Assembly (NCBI GenBank): GCA_024449915.1
Contig: JAMZAV010000005.1
Location: 1,240,001 to 1,304,000, forward strand
Source of the DNA: Sweltsa coloradensis
Lineage: Eukaryota; Arthropoda; Insecta; Plecoptera; Chloroperlidae
Direction: 5' to 3'
Length of the DNA stretch: 64,000 nucleotides
The notes beneath the pieces are model-generated. The model saw only the letters and a program-made list of their open reading frames with translations. It made no database searches and was not told the origin of the DNA. Shown one piece after another: positions 25,028-37,696 of the stretch. A program made the translations under genes and the position numbers. How positions within the stretch are numbered: the first letter of the stretch is position 1; every line of letters begins with the position of its first letter.

Positions 25028-26052
25028 ACACTCTATTATTGCTTCTCTAATGATAATAAAAGTGCACGTGACGAGAGGTGAAATTAGTTTTATTGAGTCA
25101 TACCAACTACTTACAGTTTCAGATCCAGAACTCTTGTTGGAAATGTATGACTGTTTGTAATTCAGTTGTACGCAGGGTACATAGCTGGTAGTATTTACTG
25201 TCTATTTGGTGGCGAAAGTACCTACTGCGTCTGAAAGGATGCTAGCCATGTGGGGCAGTAGACAGTAACATGTGCGACAAATTTATTAAAAAGTGCCTAC
25301 AATCTAAATTGAGAGCGAAAAAAGCAACGAACCTAAAGTAAATTGAGTTGTTAAGCGCGAAGAATAATTAAATTAACCGCCTGAGCCTCATGATGTAGAG
25401 TGCACGACGCACGTATACACTGTCTTCTAAATTGCCCAACCGCGTTGATGGCTGGTCAAAATATGACAACATTCTCACAAAATGAAAAGTTCCCAAATTA
25501 ACTTTTAGAATTACCACTTTTATGCCATGCATTATTGTAACTATACGCGTACTTACATTGCACATTCAGTCAACAGATTTGGATTTTTTTTTCTTAAACA
25601 ACAAAAACATGACTTAATAACCGGAAATAGATACATTAAAAAAACGTAACCTCAATGCACTCACGCACTGAGTAATATGCTGTCGTCCTCCACTTCGCGT
25701 CCGAGGAGGGCAGCGAAATATTACGCAGTGGGTGAGTTCTAACCGTGTACCCACCCCGGGCCCGTTAATGCAATTACGCTTTCGCGATCCACCGTGTGTT
25801 AATAATATGAATTCAGAGTCGTGCAGTGCACACGTGCATGTCCGATCAAAACTATGAGGGGTACTATGGGGGTTACATGAGAATGAAGGACAAATACTAA
25901 AATAAATACTAAAATCCACTTTCTATATGGTTTTCAAACCCACGTTCCTATATATAGGTAAGGGTTCCTTAGCTCAGGAATTCGTCCCAACCGCTCGTCA
26001 CCATATATGTTTAATACAGAGTTCACAGGATGCTAATAAATAAACAAATAAA

Positions 26053-26139
26053 TACATACATACATACATACATACATACATACATACATACATACATACA
26101 TACATACATACATACATACATACATACATACATACATAC
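26053..26139. repeat. (CATA)n microsatellite
   Basis: About 87 bp of perfect tetranucleotide repeat. Confidence 0.95.
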
Positions 26140-27211
26140 CAGAAGTGTTTGTGGTGGCACATACAATACGCCTCCCAAAATTCTCTTTACCTGATTGTAA
26201 AGACAAAACGGTTCGTTTGCATTTTGCAATTAGCTATAGCGCTCCCCAGCTCCGCCCGCCCGCCGACGTAGGTCGTAGCCCCTGCTATAGCTTGGGGTGT
26301 TCAACAAAGATAACTCAGCCATCGGCTTCGGGTGGCAGTGGCACGTAGGCCTATACCACACTCACGACAAAATAAAATGACTCGTGTTTGTGCTCGAACC
26401 CTGGGCCGGATGAGCGCGCGGAGCTCGACACACTGAGGTAGAAGATTATTTTTACATCCAGCCGACAGCAAATTATCTCTTCTCACTAGTCAAGTGGAGC
26501 AATAAGCGTGTCAAGAAGATGCTGAATCTGGTTGATAGCACGTAAGTGCCGCCGCTGAAGCCACAGCTGCTGAAAGATTGATTTACTTTTAACAGACAAA
26601 ATAACAACATTCTCGAGTGTTTTTAGTTTTTACCCGAAAGCTCGTGTGTTGTTTAGGTGTAGCGTAGCCTTGGGTCAGTCGCTCTCGCTCCTGCTCCGGC
26701 TCAGCGTGGATGTTGACGAGGGTGAGATTCAAGAGGGTAGTGAGAGAGAGAGGGGAGACGAAGGGTTGGCTGATGAGTGCAGACTCGGGTGATAGTCCTT
26801 GGGGGCGCTCGCTCGATACTCGCTCTCTCTATCGCCATCGAAATTACGCGAGGGGGACCCGTTTACAGACAAGTTTTGCTACAGACACAGATTTTAGCGC
26901 GTGGAGGCAAGTCCTACTCCTAACAATTCAGCTGCAAAATGTTGATTGTCTTATACGGCCCGCAGTCCAGCGTGGTGGGTCGCATTTGGGCGACATTTGA
27001 CTCCCGAGATACGCAAAGAAGAGTGAATTCCCCTTCCCCCTTACTATTCCCCCTTACCCCTCAGGGACTCATCTATAGTCCAGTTACGCTAACACAACGT
27101 CGCTTTCGAATTTTGCAAGTCAATTAATCGAATTATTTACTTCCGATACATTATTTTCCGTTTTACTGTAAATAAAACCAATACTCAACGGCCTGTTTGA
27201 GACTGTACAAA

Positions 27212-27233
27212 TGTGTGTGTGTGTGTGTGTGTA
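27212..27233 (+). repeat. (TG)n repeat, GU-rich in the pre-mRNA
   Basis: About 11 TG units on the sense strand of intron 2. GUGUG is the preferred RNA motif of the RBM24/RBM38/SUP-12 family (established), so this could bind the gene's own product; that is inference. Confidence 0.9.
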
Positions 27234-28555
27234 TTTAGCGATCACTATTGGATTGGTTCTCCTTTGAGCATATTTTAAATGTAGCTTTCTGTAGCATGCT
27301 TGGTTCAGTGGTCTGTCAAATTAGCACCGCTTTGATCCAGTGAGTGTGCATGGGCACTGGCCAGGGGTGGCAGCTGCCACGCTTGGCACGTACTCCGGTT
27401 CTGCTCATTGTTCCGGTCCTCGTTAGGGTTGGTTAGATGCGGACACACTCGGACTCGACCTCATTGCAATACAAACTTATGCATATGAGTTCGTACAAGA
27501 GTTTGCAAAACACTTTCTGATTCTGTCCCGACTCTTTGAAGCACAAGCTGCAATAGTGAGGTAGCGCCGTATAGCGACATCCTAGCCAAGGAATTTGTTA
27601 TTTTAGACAAAGCACGAATATAATCGAATGTAGCATTCGCTTCGCTCCCTAATACATATTTCAAATACTGCATCTATAATGGTCTGTTATTAGAAACCGT
27701 TAGTTTTGGAATTGAATACAAAGTTCAAAATCTTTATTTTGTTTTAGAGAGGTTCTCTAGGGAGGGGCTGGAAATAAGATGTGCATGTAATTATGTCCGT
27801 GAAAGTGGTTTTATTTTGTAGTGAATTTCGTTTTTCAAATTGAAATTTCGGTGCTAATGGTTTAAAGCTGTATTTCAGCGGTTTTATCTATATTTACCAA
27901 TTTATATGCGTGTATATTCGTTCACGGCTCGTATATCATTCTAGCTACAAAACAAACAAGTTTGAATGTATTATGTTCAGACTGGTGTAAGTTACTACAA
28001 GTAAATTCATCATTTCTTCTGAACTTTATTTTATAAACTTAGTTTGGTTGAACTATACTGCACTTAATATTGAAAATTACACCGTAATTTAACAATAATT
28101 CCCATTTTAAGTGCTTTTCGTTGTTAAAATTTACACCTATTTCGGTGTTTGGCGGTGATTCAATTTTGGCATTTTCTGGTTTAGATTTGATCAATTCATA
28201 CTCATTTTATGAAATTAAATGGTTAGCACATATTTCGGTTTTATCGTCAGTCACGAATTTCAAGGGGCTCTAGTAATAATGCTTCTTATAAGTTAGTAGT
28301 AAGTCATTACTATAGTCACAAACGTTCAAAATGCATCATCGAAATGTTCAATATGGACATGAATTGTAGTATAATACGGTCTTTGGCACGATATTGGTCA
28401 TGTTTGCTCCTCAAAATAACGTAGATATTTTCAAAATTATACCAACTGCGTTATGATAGAACACAATACAATGTTCAATGCGACGAGGAGGATAGTAACT
28501 TCCACTCTGCTCTGCTGACTGACATCGCCGTTGTCAGGGCTCAGGGCGCGGGGGA

Positions 28556-28568
28556 GGGGGGGGGGGGG
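28556..28568. repeat. Poly-G run
   Basis: Thirteen G after CGCGGGGGA, in a local GC-rich patch. Confidence 0.9.
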
Positions 28569-28799
28569 TCGTTCTCGTACCTAATGCACGTGCACGGGCA
28601 TGTGCGTCGATAAGGACAACACGTTTCTCACCCACACGACACGGGGAAATATTCTTTATGGGAGGGATTCAAGTCCCGATTATTGTACTCTTAATTCATA
28701 TGTTTCGAAATAAAGTACAAGACATTAATTAGTTGCCCTATAGGAGCAGCCATCCAATCCCACACTTCATCATCGCACATGCCCGGCGAGTAGTCATAC

Positions 28800-28895
28800 T
28801 TTTATCAGATCAGGTGAGGAAACGAGGTCCTCTCAATCAGCCCTCGGACATCCTCTCACAATTGTCTTATCCGATTTAATAACAGGGAAAAAATT
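28800..28895 (+). repeat. 3' fragment of tRNA-Gln-like SINE
   Basis: GAGGTCCTCTCAATCAGCCC and TCGGACATCCTCTCACAATT match the body of the elements at 44955-45195 and 47578-47755. Only the 3' part is present. Confidence 0.5.
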
Positions 28896-28934
28896 TGATC
28901 GTATTATTTGTATTATTGGTTTAAAATTAAAAAT

Positions 28935-29229
28935 ACCGCTGGTTAGAGCAGATTGAGAGTTCGAGAGCTAGTGTAACGGCTTCGTTCTCCTCGACGTCTG
29001 CTCGGCAGTCCGGGTTAGTGCAGGAACCTAGTCGAAGTTACACCGTCCTTTCGGATGGGACGTTAAGCCGTTGGTCCCCTTGGTACTTTTCGAAAGGAGT
29101 AGGCTACGTGCCGGTACCGGGTTTCCCCTCCTCCCTTCTGTTCATACTTCATCCTCATCTATCACCACTCATCGTCTCGATTAGCCAAAGTGCATCAATA
29201 TGAGACGTTAAGCAATATCCAATCCAATC
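28935..29229 (+). mobile_element. 5'-truncated 5S-type SINE with perfect 12-bp target duplication
   Basis: Flanked by AAAATTAAAAAT at 28923-28934 and 29230-29241. It starts inside the element (TACCGCTGGTTAGAGCAG) and lacks the 5S-like head found in the copy at 58586-58949. It shares the body TTCGAGAGCTAGTGTAACGG and the core CCTTTCGGATGGGACGTTAA, and ends in a CAATC-type tail (GCAATATCCAATCCAATCA). The 5' truncation and duplication show LINE-mediated insertion. Confidence 0.85.
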
Positions 29230-29599
29230 AAAATTAAAAATGACCCCTTTTGATTCCTCTGCATCGTACTATACTAGCTAGAGTACTGATAATAATGTAA
29301 TAAAATGACATACATTTAAAATAAGATAGAAATAAATTATGAATACATGGCAGTGGCAGTGGCCATGTGAAGGAAGTCGTGGCTCGGCTGGACTGGACAA
29401 AGATAAAGTAAAACACGCATTTGTGTCCCTAGCATTGGCTCATTGAGAATGCACGATACGATATGACAGTGGCAGTGGGTGATAAGTGCAGCTGATAGGC
29501 GCCCTGTGGGAACACACGTTTACGACGTCGCATCACGCTATATAGGACATAAACATGTCGGCGAGCTTTTCAACGGCATGGGCTAGTCTGCTATCTGAA

Positions 29600-30227
29600 A
29601 TGTTTTACAGATACGCCTTCTTTTTTACATCATCTGTAGATATACATTCAAATCGTAAGGAATCAACGTGTAATATTAAATTGAGCCGTGCCTTTTTTGC
29701 AATACTTAACCCTTTAATGGCCAATTATAGTAAAATTTTTAAAAAAAAATGTTTTTTTTTTTACTTATTCATCAAACAACCATGCCCAATAAGAAATTTT
29801 GTTTGAAACTTTTTCTTTTCCGAGTATTTTAGATTTCTTTTGGAAAATTTTGGATTTTGAAAATGTACCGTGATTACCAACTTTTATATTTAAAAAAAAA
29901 AGATTTCAGTTCAAGAACTAGCATCTTTATTAATAATTAAAACAAAAAAATAGAAAATCGGATAAAAATGGCAAATTTATAATTTTTTACTGATTTTTAT
30001 GTATTATTTTTAAAAATCCACTATTTTCAAATTTTATATACAAAAAGTGTTTAAAAATTATTACAAAGAGTAAATATTATCCTATGTCAATGTGCGATAG
30101 CTAAAAAAACATTTACAATTGTTTTCCTTGTAATACTTGTTGATATCTCAGTAGATATCCACGTGGTCGTGCCTCCATTCCCACAGCAATAAATTTAAAA
30201 ATGCTCAGCTGTTTCGGTCTAAACCTG
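29600..30227. other. Very AT-rich intronic stretch
   Basis: Long A and T tracts at about 29740-30060. Nothing gene-like. Confidence 0.5.
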
Positions 30228-30920
30228 CACTGTAAAAAAAATCTTTATAATAACCCGTGCATCGGAGACTTACTTTTCCAACAACAGTATACGTAAATAT
30301 GGTTTTCACCTAAAGTATACCTTTACTCAATAAATTGCTGCAGTGTACAGTGAATATTAATTGAAATGTTCAAGTTAATTTATGCAAGTCATAATAAATT
30401 GACCGCTTCCTTGTAGGATTTAAATTCTGTCCCTGAAGGTGTATTTTTCACCGACGTTCACGTTTAATCTGCCCTACACTGTCGGCCTTATATACCCTAC
30501 ATGTAGTGTGATATTTAGTAGAGCGTTAAAGTTAAGTGTACCCTACATTGTAGACTTTTAAACTCCTCAACATGTAGGGTAAAATTCACACGTCTATTCA
30601 ACTTAAATTATTGTATGATTCACGGGTAAAAACATATATGCATGTAGTGACATAATTAGCATACGTTCATTGAAAGTTAAGCCTACATGTAGGCTTAAAT
30701 TTACGTGTTTAATTATGGTCATTTTTACCTACTCGCTTACCTTTCTTTGATGCTACGTTGCAGGCTTAAGGCAACTATTCCATATATATGGTTATTTTGC
30801 ATATGATGTTCATGTTAATTTTGCTGTACATTGTAGTGGAAAAACACATATGCATGTAGAGCGTAATTGTCATAACGTGCAGGAAAAAGTTAGTCGATAT
30901 AGAGGCATCAAATTATGTGT
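30228..30920 (-). mobile_element. Non-autonomous element with ~70-bp hairpin units, copy 1
   Basis: One end is CACTGTAAAAAAA (30228-30240). The interior holds ACCCTACA/TGTAGGGT motifs at 30471, 30493, 30541, 30575 and 30684; CCCTACATTGTAG...CATGTAGGGT at 30541-30580 forms a hairpin. Read on the minus strand it aligns with the array at 34828-35300. The distal end is not defined. Confidence 0.55.
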
Positions 30921-31270
30921 TAACGTAAAGTATATTTCAAATTAACTCAAAACCTTATTTTTTACCACATATCTATAGCACAATACTACACTAAAATGAC
31001 AGTTTGAAAATCATATCTTGTAACTGTGATTAACACAAATTTTTCAATTTTTTTGATCCAGAATTTTTTTTATAAGCTTTTTTTCTTAACCCGGCTCCGC
31101 CACCAAATGATCGACGCAAGGTGATTTTTTAATTTTTGCATTCTTTGACGCAGTGGTGTAACTATCGCTTGATTTCTGGGGGGAGTGAACTATCAACATT
31201 GCCCATGAAACAATTGCTTCGGGAAAAGTACCCTATGTATCCTGTTACAATGGGGAGTCTGGAAAGTTGT

Positions 31271-31293
31271 CCCCCCCCCCCCCCCCCCCCCCC
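31271..31293. repeat. Poly-C run
   Basis: Twenty-three C. Upstream, GACGCAGTGGTGTAACTATC recalls a retrotransposon 3' region. Confidence 0.9.
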
Positions 31294-31450
31294 AGCTACT
31301 GCGAGTCTAGGGCGCATCAGCATAGCCCTAGATTTTTTATGTTTAACATTGCAAATGGTGTATTTTACTACATTTATTGGTTTGGTTTCCGTCAAGTATT
31401 TATAAAATTGTGAAGTTTGACAGTGTTTTGTCAGTAAAATCTTGCTCGCG

Positions 31451-31467
31451 CCCCCCCCCCCCCCCCC
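31451..31467. repeat. Poly-C run
   Basis: Seventeen C, 160 bp from a similar run. Confidence 0.9.
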
Positions 31468-31587
31468 AGTAGTTTCGTCTATGCTTCGACGTCAAGTATA
31501 GCTTCGCACTATCTTTTGGGTAGGGCCTACTCAAGTTCCCGTGTTTTTTAATAATATATAGCAAAGCTTCCAAATGCTTTTGAGTGT

Positions 31588-31627
31588 ATGTTGTAAGATG
31601 TAGGTATACGTTGTAATCTTACAACAT
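31588..31627. repeat. Hairpin with 12-bp perfect stem
   Basis: ATGTTGTAAGAT pairs with ATCTTACAACAT across a 16-base loop. No known motif. Confidence 0.6.
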
Positions 31628-32273
31628 AATCTGATAGTTGTGTGTGTAATGCACAAGACGGTACTGAAACCATCCTTGAAAATATTTAGAGAAGAGTCGT
31701 AGAATGTAGAAAAGAATGCAAGAAAATTTTAGGAATGCCTGGCTCTAGGCTCTGTCTGACCACTCAATACAACGTCTATAGAATGTAGATCGAGACAAGA
31801 GATCAAGACTTGAAAGGAATGGTACGCTGACGGTGCCGGGAACTTTCGGCCGGCGTTCTGAGTACAGTCATTAAGGATAATAGATACCAAAGGTACAGTG
31901 TTGATTGGTTTAATACAGCTTCGTTTAGCCTGTCTTCGATACTTCCCCTGACATAGTCTACCCACATATAATTGGGAAATCGCGCTAGGTCAACGGGTCA
32001 AGTTCAAATTGGAAAACGGTGTTTCGGTACAAGTCATAAGAATTATATTTGTAAATATGAATTTTATTACACCTTTTATCTACAGAACAACCCTCCCCCC
32101 ACCCTAAATTTAAGTAACATCTAAGAACTTAGATGTGGGTTATTCTTATTATAGACCTATTATTAAACGAGGGAGCGCCGCGATTGACTATGAGTCTTAC
32201 ACCACAGATAACAGAGTACACTTGGTCTTACCATTCAACTCAAAGAAAACTTTCTCTGTTCCTGTATGAGTGA

Positions 32274-32387
32274 TTGAGTGAGTGAGTGAGTGAGTGAGTG
32301 AGTGAGTGAGTGAGTGAGTGAGTGAGTGAGTGAGTGAGTGAGTGAGTGAGTGAGTGAGTGAGTGAGTGAGTGAGTGAGTGAGTGAGT
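32274..32387. repeat. (TGAG)n microsatellite
   Basis: About 114 bp of near-perfect tetranucleotide repeat, followed by TTCAGAAACGGCTGAACCGC, a phrase seen near transposon ends in many genomes. Confidence 0.95.
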
Positions 32388-32854
32388 TCAGAAACGGCTG
32401 AACCGCTGACTAGATTGCACTGAAATTAAAAAAAAAAAAAATTATAGTGGTGATTGGTTAATTGATTGATGATTAATAGGCACGTAGATGCGTGACACTA
32501 CAAGTGTTGTGGGTGTTGTAAACATTTTCAGCAAAATCTGTTACGATTTAAACTTACACGACAAGAAACAATAAATTGAAAATAGCCTGAGATGTCACAT
32601 TAATTGAACGACAATTGCTTTTGTTCATGAACCAATCATGTTTTGATCGAATGTCAGGCGGTGAGTGCATGCATGTGACCAAGGTATAACGAATCTCCAC
32701 GCTCAAGGTTTCCCAAATTCCGCTGTGAGATTGAGTAAACCTTGCAATCTTTACTCGTATTTCCTACTGCCTTTCGTTTTCCATAGAATTGTATGCATTC
32801 CACAAAAAATATGTTCTATACTTTTTTTTTAATACAATCCAGAAATTACTAACC

Positions 32855-32925
32855 TATCCCGACCGGGGTTTGAACCCTGGACTCCCACATTTCGGGTATA
32901 TAGGCACCCAGCTAAAAAGAATAGG
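32855..32925 (-). repeat. tRNA-like SINE scrap
   Basis: Minus strand B box GGGTTCAAACCCCGG followed by TCGGGATAGG. The A box is not convincing. Confidence 0.35.
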
Positions 32926-34046
32926 AAAACGCCAAAGTAGTTAAACGAGTAAGCGAGCCATGTGTTTTGAGTATTCGGTTTACCTTTGGCTTTTAGTTTG
33001 TTGATATATAAACTTTAAAGTATAAATGATATAGGGTTTTGAGTTTAGTTGGTGTAAGGGCACGTTAACTGCTGTAAGGCCATAATGCGCCACTCTAGTA
33101 GGCCTAGAGAGGAGAGACTCTGGCTAGATCTAGCCCTTTGAAGGGGGTGGAAAGGGAATGTTCCCGGGTACACAACACATGGCTCGCTCACTCATATAAT
33201 ACTAAGAAATGACAAACATACACAAATAATGTTTAATTGGAAGGGCCGAATTCACGCCCTATAACGCAACTCTATACTGTCAGGAAACAAAACGACTGCC
33301 ATGACATCACCAATTGAAATTAAATTGTTCTAATTCCATAATTTTTTTTCACTGAATCGTCGTCAAAGTAAAGGTTCTGTGAGTGCTGAGAACATGGTAA
33401 AGGATTATAGGTCTAAGTTTCAAACTTCCGAGATTTCGAAGGTTACTCAGTCATATGCCCATCTTGTCTTCATCAATATTTCTAACAGCATATATATTAA
33501 TTTTAAATATATTGTGAATTCATTCTTACTAATTGATTTAGTAAATTCTGTTACGGAAAAACAACCTTACGACTACGGCTCTTCAGAAAGACGAATTTCC
33601 TAATAATGTATAATATTCAACCAATATCAACCAAGAACTACATGACCTCTAACAAGACAAAATTCTCCTCGTGGAGGTATATTTATCGACCTCTAAGTGG
33701 AGATATTCGACCAAGAATCGGATAATACACACCCTCGAAAGCCTAAATAATAGACGCATAAAAAGTAAAAAAAAAAAAAATGCCAGTAGAGTTCGAAATT
33801 TGTCAAAGGTAATTTAATGAATGCAAATAAAGATAATATTAAACCAAGAAGGAATAAAATTAATCTACTAGGAGAAGAAAATAATTCTTTTAGTAGAAGA
33901 CAAATATAAATTGCAGGTTGAAATAAAATGCGGGCCGAAACCAATTATTCCTTAAACAGTGAATCATCAATCGATCGGTATGGTTCTAATATTCAACTTT
34001 TAAGGTCTTTAAATGTACTTCTATTGGAGTAATATCACTTAAAAAT

Positions 34047-34290
34047 GGACAGTTAGCAGACTTTAAAAGGACAAGAATTCGACCCTGAAGGTAGATAAAT
34101 AATGTCACTTGGCAGACCGAAACAATTATACCTATAAAATTCTTACAATCGCCCATATGGTTCCAGGTCGTCAAAGTAATAATGCAATCATATTTTCATA
34201 ATATTCCCTTACTAGTGACCAGTTAACAGTGTTTAAAAGGACGGTTATTCGACACAGAAGGTAGAAAGAATACTATTTTATATCACCATG
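34047..34290. repeat. Imperfect direct repeat, ~170-bp spacing
   Basis: GGACAGTTAGCAGACTTTAA at 34047 and GACCAGTTAACAGTGTTTAA at 34217 are each followed by AAGGAC...ATTCGAC...AGAAGGTAG-like sequence. Related words occur back to 33700. Confidence 0.4.
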
Positions 34291-34739
34291 CATGGCGGAT
34301 TTCCGAAAGGACGAAATGTGGACCCCGAGGAGTACATTATAAATAATATAAATTATATTATTTGGAATATAATATGGCCAGGAATCCGAAAAACATTTTT
34401 TGTATTGAATTTCTCATTTTGAAACATTTATTAACATAACTACATCTCCCAACATGATTCACTACAGACGCGCTTCAGGTATACGGTGTCTTGGTGTATT
34501 GGGTTTTATCGACTAGGACAGTGTATAACTCTTTCTCCAGGTGTACCAGGTTCGAGCCTCGCTGCGTTCAGAGATTTTAAACACCATGAAATTTATATGT
34601 AATGTTAATCTTCCTACTGGCTATTAAATGATGTGAGTCTTACTTACAGGAACGTTCGTCATCATTGTTAAATTGATAAATTTAAATAATTGAAATGTCC
34701 CATCAATCCCACTACAGGAGGAGAAATTTCAGCCTGACA

Positions 34740-35438
34740 ATACTAAAATAATATACGTACGGTCGAAATTTTTGCTGACCGTTACAACGTATTCAAAACT
34801 TTAATCAAACAAAGGGCAAAAATTTTGCCATACATTGAGGTTATTTTAAGTTTTACAATGTATAACAAATTACATTATACATAGTGCCAAATATTACCCG
34901 ACTCAAGAGATTATTGTAGGTCTACAACGTATCCAAAACTTTAATTTAATAGAAGGCCAAATTTTTGCCATACATGGATGTTATTTTTAAGCCTACAGTG
35001 TATGATTAAATAAATTACACATAATGCCAAATATTACACTACACAAGGGGTAATTTTAAGTGAACAATGTATTTGAAAAGTAAAGGCAAACATATGGCTG
35101 AATTTTACCCTACATTGGAAGTAATTTTAAGTCAGCAATGTACGGGGAAATTAAGATAGACGCACTACTAAATATTGACGTACATGACATAGTATGTTTA
35201 AGTGTGCAATGTAGGTTTTATTTAAGGTGAACACAATCAGTAATTTTACCCTAAATGTCGATGGGGTTAAAAGTCTGCAATGTATAGGCATTTTTTCCCG
35301 GACGTAGGGTTTATTATATGCCTTCAAGGATACATTTGCTTAACCTTGCTATGTTTGCATAAATTAATGATTACTTTTGTGGGAACTGTGGCTGCCATAT
35401 ACATTACCCTTAAAAAAACGGTCGTTTTTTTTACAGTG
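34740..35438 (+). mobile_element. Non-autonomous element with seven ~70-bp hairpin units, copy 2
   Basis: Units begin near 34828, 34896, 34968, 35037, 35108, 35178 and 35248, spaced 68-72 bp. The clearest reads ACCCTACATTG-18 nt-CAATGTACGGG, an inverted repeat. The right end is TTTTTTTTACAGTG (to 35438), the complement of the end of copy 1. The left end is not defined. No protein is encoded. Confidence 0.6.
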
Positions 35439-37129
35439 TGGCTTTCTTCATCAACACTCGACGTTCATATGTAAGGAACTAATTTACTGATAAAACATCC
35501 ATTAAACAGTCCGATTAGAACAATGTGCATGTTCATTGGCGATGAATGTCGTTTTTACCGAGTATCTTTGGTGGTTGCAAGATATAAACTAATGCATTAC
35601 GAATCCGAATGTGTAATTACTAGTTGAATTTATAAATAGCGTCGTTTACATCTTTTGTGCTCACTTCAAGACGGACCTCACTCAAATTATAATATGTTTA
35701 TTTGTTTGCTCCTTCCTGCCTCTCTTCCATCCTCCGAAGACGCAATCCCCTAGATAGCGTAGACTGAGAGATCAAACGTGTCGCCCCGCCAGCAACAATA
35801 TCCATGGATGCGCACTGCACAGGCTTCGTTGCAGAGCTTTGTTCTAGGGCTCGACTTTAATCATTTGTGTTTCTGGCATTGTCTGAAAGTGATTATTTTT
35901 CCCAATATTGAGAAAACCGTCGACACAGAATTGATCCTCGGAGCACATTTTGATGGGCAAACACGACCCCGAAAGGAGAAACCCCTTCTTTCCTACCACT
36001 TGTCTAATGGTTGGATCTGTCCAACACGGTGTATGTCCTCCTCTCATCCCCTAGGCTAGGGTGGCGCATTATGATCTTACCGTTGGATCGCCCATCAAAA
36101 CTCCTGTTTCCAACAAAAGTCGGGTCAGCCGTCATGGGGTGACTTGCCGCCTGTTTTCTTTCACACAAGAGTTTATGAAGATCGGGATTGCCAGGCCTGT
36201 CATGTTCTTCTATCTTGCTTCTTCCCACAATCCCGCTAGCTCACACCAGTTCCTTCTACCTTCCCACAATCTTCCTGGTTCTACTTCTTCCCTCTCTTCT
36301 ACCTTATTTACTATTCGGTCTTGCAACTTCTCCCTTGGTCTATCAGGACTCCTAATGCTCCTTATAATTCTGCTCTTGGTATACTTTGCTTTCCATTCTT
36401 CCATACATCATACATCCATACATCCATCCATTCTTCCATACCATTTCAACCTTTCTCTCCCCATTTTGAACAAAAGCCTGTCAACTCTTAACTCTTTCCA
36501 ACTCCACTCTCTTCCACTTCTGATTCTGTCAAGTAAGAGTAGAACGTCCTCTTATCACTAATTGTAATTGCAATAAGAGGTGGACGCTTGTGTGGACCTT
36601 TCTATATATGAAGCTCTTGAGAATGTTTGTGTGCGCAAACATACCGGAACAAGTATCGTTCACCTTCCACCGGGCAATAATATCCTTGAACCCCGTCCCC
36701 ATGCTATCTATGCTAGTCTGACAAAGAAAGAGGGTCTGTTCTCGTCTGCTCCAGCGTGTTCATCGTCTTGTCTCCTTATCTAAATTGGATGTTATTTGTT
36801 TTTTGTAATTTCAGAACGAAAGATTTTTCAAGTCTTTACTCTGTCAATTTATTTTCACTTTAAGTGTGTGTGTGCGTGCGTGAGGCGGGGACTGAGGGGG
36901 GGGGAGTTGTTCTGAACGACGAACTCAAAAGCTACGCAACGTGGTATTGAGAGTAGTGGGTGTACCCGTCGTCCTAATTTGTGACTTGAATGTCCGCTCT
37001 TATCGTCTTCAAATCCTCGAGGTAGGAGTACAAAATTAACTAATCTCAATAAGGTGTACTCTCACTTTTGCAGACAATTAATATATGATACAATATTAAC
37101 ATTTATGACAATCGAAAGTAAAAAGCGAG

Positions 37130-37215
37130 CTCCGCCAGGGATCCTGGGTCTTGTGGCGGACTACCCGCCCGGCAAACGCACCTGGGTTCGAGCGCCGGCC
37201 GACGGTCGGACCGTT
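37130..37215 (+). repeat. Possible tRNA-like SINE fragment
   Basis: GTGGCGGACTACCCG (A-box-like) and CTGGGTTCGAGCGCC (B-box-like) at tRNA spacing. Stems are poor. Confidence 0.3.
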
Positions 37216-37677
37216 GTGGCTTACAAATACGGACCATCACAATAGGAAACTATACTCCGAATAGCCAGCCTATCTATGGCCCGCGTACCCGCACTATCTT
37301 CTAAAACTACTGTTCATTATGCCCAATGCTGCAGAATACCAACGACAGCTATAGTACGACGGGTACACTCCCCTCCGGATCCATAATATGCTTATGATAA
37401 ACATACCGGAATAAATACAAATTCACATACAAAAAAAATCGTATTCATAGTCTGGTGAGGTGAGTTCAAAGGTAAATGCGCGATTATCTTAATGATTCAT
37501 GACATATACTTGATACATGGACATCAACTACATGAGAATTTAATTTCAATGTAGTAATTCGTCACCATAGTTTTCACTTACAGTACACGAGACACGAACT
37601 ATTTGAAAGAAATTATTTTGGACTTGCAATTTGGGGAAGCTAGGAATTCTTTAGGGTAGGAGAGTCTGGATTCTGGA

Positions 37678-37696
37678 GGGGGGGGGGGGGGGGGGG
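37678..37696. repeat. Poly-G run
   Basis: Nineteen G, followed by AGATAGTCGAGGAGATAGTC. Confidence 0.9.

Noticed and set aside
26053..26139. CRISPR-like or other regular array
   Set aside because: Simple CATA microsatellite without spacers. The same holds for the GA, ATT and TGAG tracts.
36061..36561. 166-codon open frame in intron 2
   Set aside because: Composition driven by CTT/TCC-rich DNA; Ser/Leu/His-rich with no domain; the opposite strand is also open.
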